64,000 nucleotides of DNA from CAYNFP01 sp964396655 (GCA_964396655.1 CAYNFP010000004.1:72520-136519), one strand, 5' to 3'; counted from the first letter of the stretch, positions 50,402 through 60,129 are shown. Notes: generated from the sequence alone by a model not told the origin. Made by a program: numbers and translations.

Positions 50402-50852
50402 TTTTCATTCCTTCTAAATATAATTTCTTATATTGTTTTGCTATAAAAACATCTATTTTTCCAATTTTATAATTAATTTCTTCATTTTTTATTTTGTATA
50501 TTACATCAGTTTTTACTATACTATCTTTTTTTAAATTATTATCTTCATTCTTTTTTAAATAAATATTAAATTTAAATTTTAATTTATCCATATTAGAAGA
50601 AATCAACATACAAAAATTTGTTATTGGAACAGCATGATTGTCTTTATCAATTATAACAAATAAATGATTTTTCCCAAAATTTCCATCATTATATTTATAA
50701 TTTTCTACAAATACTATATCACCAATTTCATATTTTGGAAATTTTACTATTTGTTCTCCAACATAAAAACCCGGAAATTCATAGTCTTCGTTTAATGCAG
50801 AATCAGTATATTTAACTTCTTCATATTTTAATGCTTTTTTATATTTTTTCAT
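50394..50852 (-). CDS. MazF/PemK-like toxin
   Basis: 152 residues. The segment KYEIGDIVFVENYKYNDGNFGKNHLFVIID has the MazF/PemK SH3-barrel start (GDIVxV..GKNHLFVII). MazF-type RNases pair with non-XRE antitoxins usually; here the antitoxin is XRE-type, which is less common. Fold call is by pattern; toxicity is not shown by sequence. Confidence 0.7.
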   Translation of the reverse strand: MKKYKKALKYEEVKYTDSALNEDYEFPGFYVGEQIVKFPKYEIGDIVFVENYKYNDGNFGKNHLFVIIDKDNHAVPITNFCMLISSNMDKLKFKFNIYLKKNEDNNLKKDSIVKTDVIYKIKNEEINYKIGKIDVFIAKQYKKLYLEGMKNE

Positions 50853-50902
50853 AATTTAATCTCCAAAACTATGATAACATATAAATTATCAAAAAATCAA
50901 TC

Positions 50903-51820
50903 TTATTTAGATAAAGTTAATATTTTTTTATTATCTATAATAGTGTGGCTATCATCATATTTTACATAAGAACCTAATTTTATATATTCAATCATTTTCT
51001 GGACATCTTTTAATAAATCTTTTCCTTCTATTCCGCAAGAAAATAAAGAAAATAAAATACTGCTATCAGGTAAATTTAATATTTCTCTTATTTCTGTATC
51101 TTCTAAAACATGCCCATAGCCGTTAATAAAAGATTTGTTAACTCCTTCTATGGTTTCTAATACTCTAAATAAGATTCTTCTTAAATACGCCGGATGGCAA
51201 AATGGAAAATATACTTTTTGTAAATTTATTTTTTCTCCAACTTCTTTAATTCTATTTTTTATATAAACAACTTGATTTCCAGACTTTGCTATTTCAAAAA
51301 AATTTAAATCAACTCTATACCCAAGACTCTCAAAGAAATCTATAAAAGCTAATATTATAACACCATAATTAAATATGGTCTCAGCAGAAACATAATATGG
51401 GTAACTGGCATCAACATATATTGATATTATATTCTTCTTTTCTTCCAATATCTTTTTTCTCATATTTAAAGGAATATTATTTATTGCATTGAAAATATTT
51501 GGAATGCCTCCATTAATTGAATTTTTATATTCAAAATTTTTTATTACATAAGGAAATATTTTATCAATGCTTTTTTTTGCTTCCAAAAACTGTTGAAAAT
51601 TTTCATACCATCCATTTTCAAATAAATTTATAGCTTGTTCAAAAGTCATAACACCAGTAAATTCTAATCTATCTCTATTTTCAACCTTTGATTCGATTAT
51701 TTGATGTGACCAAGTACTCGAAGTTTTAGTTATCTTTAAATATCCTATTAAATCTGTTTTGCTAGAAAAAGATATGTCAAATATTTCATAACCTTTTTGA
51801 GAATAATTATTAAATTTCAT
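50903..51820 (-). CDS. DUF7192-like, VWA-like protein of the AAA+ module
   Basis: 305 residues. N-terminal 70 residues include WSHQIIESK and FTGVMTFEQAINLFENGW. Residues about 130-260 look like a VWA/Rossmann-type domain: a buried strand IISIYVDASYPY (DxS like a MIDAS start) and several alternating helices. In layout it recalls DUF7192-type proteins next to CobS-like ATPases in phages (from memory). Its ATG is 2 bases after the AAA+ stop with SD AGAGGA. It probably works with that ATPase. Confidence 0.75.
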   Translation of the reverse strand: MKFNNYSQKGYEIFDISFSSKTDLIGYLKITKTSSTWSHQIIESKVENRDRLEFTGVMTFEQAINLFENGWYENFQQFLEAKKSIDKIFPYVIKNFEYKNSINGGIPNIFNAINNIPLNMRKKILEEKKNIISIYVDASYPYYVSAETIFNYGVIILAFIDFFESLGYRVDLNFFEIAKSGNQVVYIKNRIKEVGEKINLQKVYFPFCHPAYLRRILFRVLETIEGVNKSFINGYGHVLEDTEIREILNLPDSSILFSLFSCGIEGKDLLKDVQKMIEYIKLGSYVKYDDSHTIIDNKKILTLSK

Positions 51821-51822
51821 TT

Positions 51823-53139
51823 CTAAATCCTCTTTAAAATAATAGAATTAAATTCTCTAGTATATTCATTTTCTATCAATTCTGCATCTTTAAATTTTTG
51901 ACTAATTATTTTCATATCTTCTAAATCCAACTCTTTTATAATTGTGTACAATAGAATTTCTTCTATAGTAAATCCAAAATTTTTCATTTTTTGAGCATAA
52001 ACTATATTTCTTGTTGTAACCGTATGTCTAATTCCACAATCATTTACTACTTTTCTAAAATCCCAGAAAAATCTTAACAAATCATCATCTGAAACAATTG
52101 ATTTTTCTAGTCTTATATCATAATCAAAATATACTTGAACAAATCTATCCAAGGATGCTGCATCTAATTCACTTCTTCCACAATATAATCTACTTGCTCC
52201 ATTTCCCCATGTATTAGCAGCTGCTATAATTCTAAAATCTTTATGAGCTTTAGTAAATTCTCCATCTTCAAATGCCATATAAATATATCCATCAGCAGCG
52301 CCTATTGCTGAATTTAAAGATAATAAAGCTGATGGATGAGAATTATCTATTTCATCTAAGAAAAATAATCCTCCATCTCTAAATGCTTTATAAAATTGTG
52401 TCTCCTTGTATTTTCCGTGAGCATCAGTAAAGCCTAAAAGTTTATATTCTTCACTTGCATTGTTGGTATAATACATTTTTATTCCAAGGGCTTCTGCAAT
52501 TTGACCAGCACATACACTTTTTCCACTTCCTGTAGGGCCAATTAACATAACAGGTAATCCAATTCTTACAAATTTATAAAGTGTTTCAAATTTTTCATGA
52601 TATAACTGAGGTGGTAATATTATTTTTTCTGATGGGGTGATAATATGAATTTCTCTTGGTCTTACATCTTCTATTTCTATTCTTTTTGTGGCTTCTCTTA
52701 CTATTTCTTCTATAATCCTACCTTTAGAGTTTTCAACAAAAAACATAAGCTCATATGCCTGAGCAGCCATTTTCATTATTTCTTCTTTTTCTGCTTCCAT
52801 TATTTTAGAAATCTCAATTTTTGCCTGATCTAATATCTTTTGTTTTTCGTCATCCAAGCTTTCAATTAATTTTGTTTTTAAACTTTCACTAAAATCTTTT
52901 ATTGAATCTAAATCTCTTAAATATCTTTCTATTAATCTAGGAACAGCTTCAGTTAATACCCTAATTTTCTGTTTTCCAAATAATTTATCTACAACTTTAT
53001 CAGCCCTTAAATCAATTTCTGCTTTTTGGATTATTGCTTTTTCTAATTCTTTACTTTTAGAATCTAAAATTTCTTTAATGCATTTGTTTATTTCTTCATC
53101 AATATATAACATTAATTCTAATTTTTCTTCTTCTGTCAT
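51823..53139 (-). CDS. MoxR/CobS-like AAA+ ATPase with N-terminal coiled coil
   Basis: 438 residues. The N-terminal 150 are a charged coiled coil. The AAA+ domain holds Walker A GPTGSGKS (about 202), Walker B LFFLDEIDN (about 262), sensor 1 IIAAANTWG, and an SLDRF arginine-finger region. Such ATPases remodel protein complexes with VWA-type partners. ATGA overlap with the peptidase gene; AGAGGA before the next gene. Confidence 0.88.
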   Translation of the reverse strand: MTEEEKLELMLYIDEEINKCIKEILDSKSKELEKAIIQKAEIDLRADKVVDKLFGKQKIRVLTEAVPRLIERYLRDLDSIKDFSESLKTKLIESLDDEKQKILDQAKIEISKIMEAEKEEIMKMAAQAYELMFFVENSKGRIIEEIVREATKRIEIEDVRPREIHIITPSEKIILPPQLYHEKFETLYKFVRIGLPVMLIGPTGSGKSVCAGQIAEALGIKMYYTNNASEEYKLLGFTDAHGKYKETQFYKAFRDGGLFFLDEIDNSHPSALLSLNSAIGAADGYIYMAFEDGEFTKAHKDFRIIAAANTWGNGASRLYCGRSELDAASLDRFVQVYFDYDIRLEKSIVSDDDLLRFFWDFRKVVNDCGIRHTVTTRNIVYAQKMKNFGFTIEEILLYTIIKELDLEDMKIISQKFKDAELIENEYTREFNSIILKRI

Positions 53140-54035
53140 AATAATTTACCCCCTAATAACTCTAGCCTTTTTGTTGAATTTTTAATATATTCATTAAAGT
53201 TTATTTTATAAAATTCAGGATTAGTTGCTGGAATGAAGTAAGACAAAATATCTATAATACTAATATTTGTGTCACTTAGTATATAACTGGTTATTAATTT
53301 CAAATATTTTTCTTTTTGTGACTGAGACATATTTATATAAGCATTTAATAAAGCAAAGCCAATTGGGTAAGAAATCATAGTATATACTTTTTTTGTTAAT
53401 TCATTTACTTTAATTGAATATACAAAATTTCCAGCCTTTGATTTTTCATAAATTTCAAGAGCTTTTATATACTCTTCAAGATTGTAACCAAGAAGATTAT
53501 TGCAAGAAACAGCGTTATTTATATTTAGTATTTCAAATGCAGTAGATTGATCATTAATACCAAAATCTTGTATATATCGTTCCATACATAAATATCCAAA
53601 GAAAATAGATATCGATTCATCAAACATGCTTTTATCTATATCAAATCTTGAATTTCCACTACGTCTACTATGCCTTAATCCGTGGCCTAATTCATGTGCT
53701 GCTACCATCAAAGAAAAGCCGTTATTTAAATACGGAAGATTTAAACCACTGGACATAATACTATTATTTGAAGAATCAACTATTAAATAACAAAATGCCT
53801 CTTCTGGGTTAAATTTTTCTAAAAAAGATATTTTACCACTTTTTATCATTTCTAAAAATACTAAATAAAGTCTTGTATCAATATCTTTTAAAAAATACAA
53901 TAGATACTTTTTACCACAATCATTATTTAAAAAATCAGTATTACTTTTGTATTTAACGGTTCCAAAACCACTTAATTTTTCACTTTTAGAAAATTCAGAT
54001 ATAAATTTAAAATCTGCTTCTGATATTATTTCCAT
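53136..54035 (-). CDS. HExxH zinc metallopeptidase-like protein
   Basis: 299 residues from ATG 54035 (GGGGG about 9 bases upstream). VAAHELGHGLRHSRRS near 132 is a zincin site, with a candidate third ligand Glu in FDESISIFFGYL about 30 residues on. No signal peptide, so it acts inside the cell. It overlaps the AAA+ gene by 4 bases and heads the module. Substrate unknown. Confidence 0.82.
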   Translation of the reverse strand: MEIISEADFKFISEFSKSEKLSGFGTVKYKSNTDFLNNDCGKKYLLYFLKDIDTRLYLVFLEMIKSGKISFLEKFNPEEAFCYLIVDSSNNSIMSSGLNLPYLNNGFSLMVAAHELGHGLRHSRRSGNSRFDIDKSMFDESISIFFGYLCMERYIQDFGINDQSTAFEILNINNAVSCNNLLGYNLEEYIKALEIYEKSKAGNFVYSIKVNELTKKVYTMISYPIGFALLNAYINMSQSQKEKYLKLITSYILSDTNISIIDILSYFIPATNPEFYKINFNEYIKNSTKRLELLGGKLL

Positions 54036-54068
54036 AAATAAAAACCCCCACAAAAATTTATAGGTATT

Positions 54069-54097
54069 ACTATAGCATAACAAATATTTTAAAGCAA
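54069..54097 (-). promoter_or_regulatory. promoter of the peptidase-AAA+ module
   Basis: TTGCTT, 17-base spacer, extended -10 TGCTATAGT on the minus strand, 34 bases before the peptidase start. Confidence 0.7.
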
Positions 54098-54117
54098 ATA
54101 TTTTATTATTATCGATC

Positions 54118-54147
54118 TATAAAAAAATGATTGAATTACCAATCATA
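54118..54147 (-). terminator. terminator after pilin-like gene
   Basis: ATGATTG/CAATCAT stem and T7 on the minus strand; separates the pilin-like gene from the peptidase module. Confidence 0.8.
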
Positions 54148-54579
54148 TTTTTCATTATAACCTTTAGTTTCATATTCATCACATTTTAAATATGGTGTAT
54201 ATATTATATCTTCATCTAATTTACTAACTATTATATATCCACTACATTCTTTATTATCTTTATCTCTTATTGTACTTATATAACCATTTTTGATTAAATG
54301 ACTTACTCTTATTGTAATTGTTGTATCTATGTTATCAGCATAATTATCTGATACATATCTCTCACTAGCACCAATTAAACTATCCTCAACAGAAGAATAA
54401 CTAACTGTTTTGCCACTAATAACCAAATCCGGAAAGATATCAGTTCCTAGAGCCTTATCCATATCTCTTATAAGTCCTAACCTATTAAGTCCAAATATGA
54501 CATAAACCAACATAGCTACAGCTAATAAAACTATTACTAATTCTCCAGCTAAACCCCAACCTCTCTTATTAAATTTCAT
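54136..54579 (-). CDS. pilin-like membrane protein
   Basis: 147 residues from ATG 54579. MKFNKRGWGLAGELVIVLLAVAML has a single N-terminal helix and GWGLAGELV in the place of a prepilin GFTLxELL; whether it is cleaved is uncertain. The outer part (ASERYVSDNYAD, ITIRVSHLIKNGYI, CSGYIIVSK) resembles small pseudopilin domains, and ends in a Cys pair region. Third pilin-like gene of the window. Confidence 0.7.
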   Translation of the reverse strand: MKFNKRGWGLAGELVIVLLAVAMLVYVIFGLNRLGLIRDMDKALGTDIFPDLVISGKTVSYSSVEDSLIGASERYVSDNYADNIDTTITIRVSHLIKNGYISTIRDKDNKECSGYIIVSKLDEDIIYTPYLKCDEYETKGYNEKYDW

Positions 54580-54633
54580 AATATTCACCCTTTTTCTATT
54601 ATTATTATAAAAAATAAAATATTTTTTTTCAAT

Positions 54634-54933
54634 TTATTTATATAAAATTTCTTCAAGTTTACTTTTTAATTTTATATCTTTAGTTTCTTTAACTATTTTT
54701 TTTAATTCTTTATTTTTAGAATTTAAATTTAAAATACTTTCATATTCTTCTAATTTATTTATTACTTGATTGATTGTTTTACTAACTAAAGATTTACTAA
54801 CTTTAGAATTATCAGCAATTTCATTAAGACTTAAATCTTCAAAATAATAGTTTTCAAAATATTCTTGTTGTTTATTAGTTAGTAATTTTTTATATTCTTC
54901 ATATAACTCAATATAATATTCTCTTTTATCCAT
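54634..54933 (-). CDS. ylxM: YlxM/UPF0122 helix-turn-helix protein
   Basis: 99 residues. Sigma-70 region 4-like HTH (DLSLNEIADNSKVSKSLVSKTINQV). Stimulates the SRP pathway in Streptococcus. Its start shares one base with the ftsY stop (TAATG). ffh, usually next, is not in this window. Confidence 0.92.
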   Translation of the reverse strand: MDKREYYIELYEEYKKLLTNKQQEYFENYYFEDLSLNEIADNSKVSKSLVSKTINQVINKLEEYESILNLNSKNKELKKIVKETKDIKLKSKLEEILYK

Positions 54934-55904
54934 TAAAACTCCTTAAATAAACCATATATATATTTTTCTATATCAAAACTTACTAAATCTTCTTCCTTTT
55001 CTCCAAATCCAATAAATTTAACTGGTATTCCAGTATCATGTTTTACACTAAGAACAATTCCTCCTTTAGCAGTACCATCCATTTTAGTAAGTATTAATCC
55101 AGTAACATTAGTTATCTCTTTAAAGCTTTTAGCCTGATCTATTCCATTTTGACCAGTAGATGCATCTATAATAAGTAGAGTTTCTTCAGGACTTCCAGGA
55201 TTTAGTGTATTTATTACTTTATTAATCTTTTCTAATTCTTTCATTAAATTAACTTTATTTTGAAGTCTTCCTGCTGTATCAATTAAAACCACATCAATAT
55301 TATCTTCTTTAGCTTTAGTTATTCCATCATATACAACACTTGCAGGGTCAGATGATTCATTACTAAAAAACTCTGCATTAACTCTATCAGCCCATATTCT
55401 AAGTTGCTCAACAGCGCCAGCCCTAAAAGTGTCACCTGCTATTAGCATTAATTTTTTACCATTATTAATTAATTTTTTTGCTATCTTAGCAATACTTGTT
55501 GTTTTACCTACTCCATTAACTCCAACAAACAATATAACATTAAGTTTATTATCTATTATATTTAATTTAGAACTAACAATTTCACCATCCACATAAAGCA
55601 TCAATAATTCATCAACAATGACTTCTTTTAATTCATTAAAATTGTCAATACTTTCTTCTTTACATCTTCTTTTCAATTTATCTATCATAAACATAACTGT
55701 ATTTACACTTATATCAGCCATTATAAGAAGCTCTTCCAATTCATCAAAAAAACTATCTGTTATTTTCGTATATTTTATACCCAATATATTTAATTTATTA
55801 ACAAATTCTTCTTTAGTTTTTTCTAAACCTTTAGAATATATATCTGTTTCTTCATTTATTTCTTTTTTACTAAATACATTTTTAATTTTAGAAAATAATC
55901 CCAT
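54933..55904 (-). CDS. ftsY: signal recognition particle receptor FtsY
   Basis: 323 residues: N domain, G domain with GVNGVGKTTS (about 127), DTAGR, TKMDGTAKGG, and the C-terminal FGE motif. Docks ribosome-SRP complexes at the membrane. The N-terminal A domain is short (MGLFSKIKNVF). Confidence 0.95.
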   Translation of the reverse strand: MGLFSKIKNVFSKKEINEETDIYSKGLEKTKEEFVNKLNILGIKYTKITDSFFDELEELLIMADISVNTVMFMIDKLKRRCKEESIDNFNELKEVIVDELLMLYVDGEIVSSKLNIIDNKLNVILFVGVNGVGKTTSIAKIAKKLINNGKKLMLIAGDTFRAGAVEQLRIWADRVNAEFFSNESSDPASVVYDGITKAKEDNIDVVLIDTAGRLQNKVNLMKELEKINKVINTLNPGSPEETLLIIDASTGQNGIDQAKSFKEITNVTGLILTKMDGTAKGGIVLSVKHDTGIPVKFIGFGEKEEDLVSFDIEKYIYGLFKEF

Positions 55905-55941
55905 AATAACTCCTTATTAAGATTTTATCATAAATATAAAG

Positions 55942-55965
55942 AAAAAACACTTTTTATAGTGTTAT
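55942..55965 (-). terminator. terminator after orphan gene
   Basis: AACACT/AGTGTT hairpin with T6 on the minus strand. Confidence 0.75.
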
Positions 55966-56570
55966 CTTCTTAATATTTTTTTATTTACATTTTTTAAATT
56001 ATCACCAACAAGTGCTTTTGATATTTTTATTTCTGAATCCTCACAAACACTTTCAATAATAGATAATAAATCGATAACTTTATCATTTTTTATATCGTAA
56101 ACAAAAATTAACTCAACTCTTTTATCTAAAAAATTATAACTATTTTCAAATTCTACTACATTACAATAAACTAAATCATCACCAAAGTCTTCCCAAGTTA
56201 TTTCTTCTTGTGCGACTCTCTCTATATCTAAACTATATTTTCTTCCAGCATACTCAAAATAATAACATGCAGCATAAATATGATTTTTTCCATCTAAAAG
56301 TGATTGAACAAAATCAACTAATCTATTTAAATAATCTTTATAAACCTCTATATATTTTGAATAATCAAAACAATCTTTATTATTTATAAATGCATTAAAT
56401 GTTCCATATAATCTTTCAAAATATTTTTGTCCTTCTTCTTCACTCATATACATTTCTTGAGCATCTTCAATATTAACATATGTGTTGTGTGTATATTTTG
56501 TTGTCAAAGACGCTTCATAAATAAAACTTAATAAACCAATTTTAGCCTTATTTAAAGCATTATTATCCAT
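55962..56570 (-). CDS. hypothetical protein
   Basis: 202 residues, unrecognised. Helical N-terminal half and beta-rich C-terminal half (VELIFVYDIKNDKVIDL). No membrane segment. Probably co-transcribed with 56597-56941 (26-base gap). Confidence 0.75.
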   Translation of the reverse strand: MDNNALNKAKIGLLSFIYEASLTTKYTHNTYVNIEDAQEMYMSEEEGQKYFERLYGTFNAFINNKDCFDYSKYIEVYKDYLNRLVDFVQSLLDGKNHIYAACYYFEYAGRKYSLDIERVAQEEITWEDFGDDLVYCNVVEFENSYNFLDKRVELIFVYDIKNDKVIDLLSIIESVCEDSEIKISKALVGDNLKNVNKKILRR

Positions 56571-56596
56571 AAATCCTCCTGACTTTTATATAATTT

Positions 56597-56941
56597 CTAT
56601 CTTAATAATACAACTTTTGTATTAATTATTTCATTTGCCAAATCTATTATTTCCCTATCTAAATTAACTATATCTTGTATACCATTTATTTTAAAACAAT
56701 ATTCTTTTTTATCTATTCCATAAAGTTGATAATGAGCCATTAATAACGCTATTATATAGCTCTTATCTTCTAACGATAATCTGCCAGCATACCAACCTGA
56801 TAAAACAATCTCTCTTATATTTTCATTAGATAATATAAATCCTAAAAATTGATTTTCTTTTTTATTTGGTAACTCTACTTGATAAGATAAATTAAATTCT
56901 TTAGATTTAACATAATTTAAAATATTTTTCCCATTTCCCAT
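56597..56941 (-). CDS. hypothetical small protein
   Basis: 114 residues, unrecognised. Contains IVLSGWYAGRLSLEDKSYIIALLMAHY, an amphipathic helical pair, and no signal peptide. A TAGACA-18-TATAAT promoter lies upstream (56964-56993, minus). First gene of a two-gene unit. Confidence 0.75.
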   Translation of the reverse strand: MGNGKNILNYVKSKEFNLSYQVELPNKKENQFLGFILSNENIREIVLSGWYAGRLSLEDKSYIIALLMAHYQLYGIDKKEYCFKINGIQDIVNLDREIIDLANEIINTKVVLLR

Positions 56942-56998
56942 AAAATCTCCCCTTATTAATTTTATTATAAATTATATATAATAGTTTTGTCTACATTA

Positions 56999-57027
56999 TT
57001 GTATTTTTATTTTTTTACTGCTACAAT
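56999..57027 (+). promoter_or_regulatory. promoter of tex
   Basis: TTGTAT (56999-57004), 17-base spacer, TACAAT (57022-57027). Confidence 0.7.
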
Positions 57028-57051
57028 TTAATGACGGTAAGGAGTTTTAAA

Positions 57052-59193
57052 ATGAATGAAAATATTATAAAAGAATTAGCAATTAATTTAAATATTACTA
57101 ATAAACAAGTAGAAAACACTTTGAAATTATTGAGTGAAGGAAATACAATTCCTTTTATAGCAAGATATAGAAAAGAAGCAACTAATGGACTTGATGAAGA
57201 ACAAATAAGAAAAATAAATGAATCTTATGAGTATGAAGTAAATCTATTAAAAAGAAAAGAAGATGTTATTAGATTAATAGATGAAAAAGGAATGCTTACA
57301 GATGAATTAAAATCTAGTATTTTAAATGCTAAAAGACTAGTTGAAATTGAAGATATTTATTTACCATTTAAAGAAAAGAAGAAAACCAAAGCAACTGAAG
57401 CTATTAAAAATGGATTAGAACCTTTAGCTAAAATGATTTTAACTTTCCCCATTTCACTAAATGATGATTACATAAAAACATTTATAAATGAAAATGTTAA
57501 AACAATTGATGAAGCAATACAAGGATCCGAATATATAATAAGTGAATGGATAAGTGATAATGCTAATTATAGAAAATGGATAAGAAGTTTTTTCTGGAGA
57601 ACTGGAATAATTATCTCTAAATCAAAAAAGAATGCTGTAGATGAAAATAAAGTATATGAAATGTATTATGAATTTAGCGAAAGCATTAGAGCTATTAAAT
57701 CTCATAGAATTTTAGCTATTAACAGAGGTGAAACAGAAAAGATATTAAATGTTAATATAAATATAGATGAAGAAGAAATAATTAAATATTTAGAATCTAA
57801 TGTTATAGAAAAAGAATCAATAGTTAATAAATATATTAAAGAAGCTATAGGAGATTCATACAAAAGACTAATAAGTCCTAGTATTGAGAGAGAAATAAGA
57901 AGTGAACTTACTGAAATAGCGGATGATAACGCAATTAAAGTATTTAGTGAGAATTTAGAAAATTTATTATTAATACCTCCTATGAAAGAAAAAACAGTAT
58001 TAGGATTTGATCCAGCTTATAGAACAGGATGTAAACTTGCAGTAGTTGATTCAACTTCTAAAGTACTTGATATTACTGTTATATATCCACATGAACCCAA
58101 AAACGAATGGGATAAATCAAAAGAAAAGTTAATTGAATTAATTAAAAAATATAATATTGATATTATCGCTATCGGTAATGGAACCGCTTCAAGAGAAAGC
58201 GAAAAATTAGTAAGTGAAACTTTAGAAGGAATAGATAATTGTAAATACGCTATAGTAAGTGAAGCTGGAGCAAGTGTATATTCTGCTTCTAAACTTGCAA
58301 TTAGTGAATTTCCAGACTTGCATGTTGAAGAAAGAAGCGCTATATCAATTGCAAGAAGATTACAAGATCCATTAAATGAATTAGTTAAAATAGATCCTAA
58401 ATCTATTGGAGTTGGTCAGTATCAGCATGATGTTAATCAAACTAAATTAAGCAATTCGCTAGATTTCGTTATAACTAAAGTTGTTAACAAAGTTGGAGTT
58501 AATATTAATACAGCTTCTCCATTTATATTAAAATATATATCTGGTTTAACTAAAACAGCTATAGATAAATTAATAAAATTTAGAGAAGAAAATGGTAAAA
58601 TTATGTCTAGGGAAATATTAAAAAAGAAAAAAATATTATCAGATAAAATATTTGAACAATCTATTGGGTTTATGAGAGTATATGATGGTACAAATTTACT
58701 TGATGAAACTAATATTCACCCAGAAAGTTATGATATAACCATTAAATTATTAGCCTATTTAAAATCAGACATTAAAAATATTGGAACAGAAGAATTAATT
58801 AATAAATTAAATGAGTTAAATTTAAATGAAATGGCTAAAAATCTTAATTCAGATATTTATACTTTAGAAAATATAGTAACTTCTTTAAAATCCCCTAAAA
58901 GAGATTTTAGAGATAGTTATTCTCAACCAATATTAAAAAGTAATATATTGAAATTAGAAGATTTAACTTTAGGAATGAAACTACAAGGAACTGTTAGAAA
59001 TGTAGTGGATTTTGGAGCTTTTATAGACATAGGACTAAAAAATGACGCTTTAGTACATATATCAAAAATATCAAACAAATATATAAAACATCCAAGTGAA
59101 GTACTATCAGTTGGAGATATAGTTGATTGTTACGTATTAGAAATATTAAAAGATAAAAACAAAGTATCATTAACATTAATTGAATCAAAATAA
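57052..59193 (+). CDS. tex: Tex-family S1 RNA-binding protein
   Basis: 713 residues from ATG 57052 (AAGGAG 8 bases upstream; an upstream ATG lies before that SD). N-terminal Tex domain (IARYRKEAT), RNase H-like YqgF domain (GFDPAYRTGCKLAVVD), helix-hairpin-helix (NINTASPFILKYISGL), and S1 domain (GTVRNVVDFGAFIDIGL). Linked to transcription and RNA metabolism. Full length. Confidence 0.94.
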   Translation: MNENIIKELAINLNITNKQVENTLKLLSEGNTIPFIARYRKEATNGLDEEQIRKINESYEYEVNLLKRKEDVIRLIDEKGMLTDELKSSILNAKRLVEIEDIYLPFKEKKKTKATEAIKNGLEPLAKMILTFPISLNDDYIKTFINENVKTIDEAIQGSEYIISEWISDNANYRKWIRSFFWRTGIIISKSKKNAVDENKVYEMYYEFSESIRAIKSHRILAINRGETEKILNVNINIDEEEIIKYLESNVIEKESIVNKYIKEAIGDSYKRLISPSIEREIRSELTEIADDNAIKVFSENLENLLLIPPMKEKTVLGFDPAYRTGCKLAVVDSTSKVLDITVIYPHEPKNEWDKSKEKLIELIKKYNIDIIAIGNGTASRESEKLVSETLEGIDNCKYAIVSEAGASVYSASKLAISEFPDLHVEERSAISIARRLQDPLNELVKIDPKSIGVGQYQHDVNQTKLSNSLDFVITKVVNKVGVNINTASPFILKYISGLTKTAIDKLIKFREENGKIMSREILKKKKILSDKIFEQSIGFMRVYDGTNLLDETNIHPESYDITIKLLAYLKSDIKNIGTEELINKLNELNLNEMAKNLNSDIYTLENIVTSLKSPKRDFRDSYSQPILKSNILKLEDLTLGMKLQGTVRNVVDFGAFIDIGLKNDALVHISKISNKYIKHPSEVLSVGDIVDCYVLEILKDKNKVSLTLIESK

Positions 59194-59222
59194 GAGCACT
59201 TATAATATAAAGTGCTCTTTTA
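59192..59222. terminator. bidirectional terminator between tex and first HExxH gene
   Basis: AAGAGCACT/AGTGCTCTT hairpin; copied at 60211-60239. Confidence 0.85.
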
Positions 59223-60129
59223 TTGTTGGCGGTTTAAATAATGTTCTTTTAGGGGTTATAAATTTACTATTTGCTATTGCTGAAATCTCTTTCTCTTCTG
59301 TTGGTTCAATTGGTAACCCTAAAAACAATCTTTCTTCTAAGGAATACTGATTTGTAACATTTCTTCTTAAAGCAATTGAATCTTCATCATAAAAAGCAAA
59401 AGATTCCCATAGCTTTATTGAACCAATTTTAGATAAAAATTCTTGAGCAGGACAACAATGTTCTGTATATCCTTGCAATAATTTACTTTTTAAATCACAC
59501 CTTAAAGATATTTCAACATCCGAACTTTTATAAGATCCATATTTTATATAATTAAAAACATTTATAGCTTCTAAGAAACTTGAAATATCAGCCATTCTTT
59601 CACAAAGTTCTATTGAATAAGATTTTTCTATTATTTTCTTTTTTCTCAAATAATCTTCTAAATATAACCAGCTTTCAACTCCTTTATATTCTCCAAATAC
59701 TTTTTCTTTTAACTCAATTAAATAATTCTCACTTAACAATAAAGTTTCTAAATTGGGGCATTTTGAATAACATAATTTTCGTTGGTAAGCATGATCTATC
59801 TCATGAAATAAAGTTATTAATGTGTATATGTTCTTAAATAAGAAACAATCCAGCCAAGGTAAAGCTTCAACTACTCGCTTAATACTTTTTTGTATGTTTT
59901 TTATATAAAGTTCTATTAATTTTCTCTCTACATAATATATACCTTTTGTAAAGCTTGATTCATCTTTTTCAGAATTTTTATCGGGATAATCTAAAACCTT
60001 GAAATCTAAAATGTAATCTTCTAACATTAAAGTTTTTTTATAATATTCAAGTATTAAATTTAAAGCATCAAAATCAAGTAATTTACCACTTTTTGAATAA
60101 TCATATATTAATCTTAATATTTCATCCAT
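59200..60129 (-). CDS. HExxH-motif protein, tandem copy 1
   Basis: 309 residues. FHEIDHAYQ near 110 is a zincin motif, and ERMADISSFLEAI downstream supplies a possible Glu ligand. No signal peptide. C-terminal SLEERLFLGLPIEP and TPKRTLFKPPTIKEHF are shared with copy 2. Function unknown; intracellular peptidase-like by motif only. SD GGGG close to the ATG. Confidence 0.78.
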   Translation of the reverse strand: MDEILRLIYDYSKSGKLLDFDALNLILEYYKKTLMLEDYILDFKVLDYPDKNSEKDESSFTKGIYYVERKLIELYIKNIQKSIKRVVEALPWLDCFLFKNIYTLITLFHEIDHAYQRKLCYSKCPNLETLLLSENYLIELKEKVFGEYKGVESWLYLEDYLRKKKIIEKSYSIELCERMADISSFLEAINVFNYIKYGSYKSSDVEISLRCDLKSKLLQGYTEHCCPAQEFLSKIGSIKLWESFAFYDEDSIALRRNVTNQYSLEERLFLGLPIEPTEEKEISAIANSKFITPKRTLFKPPTIKEHFIL

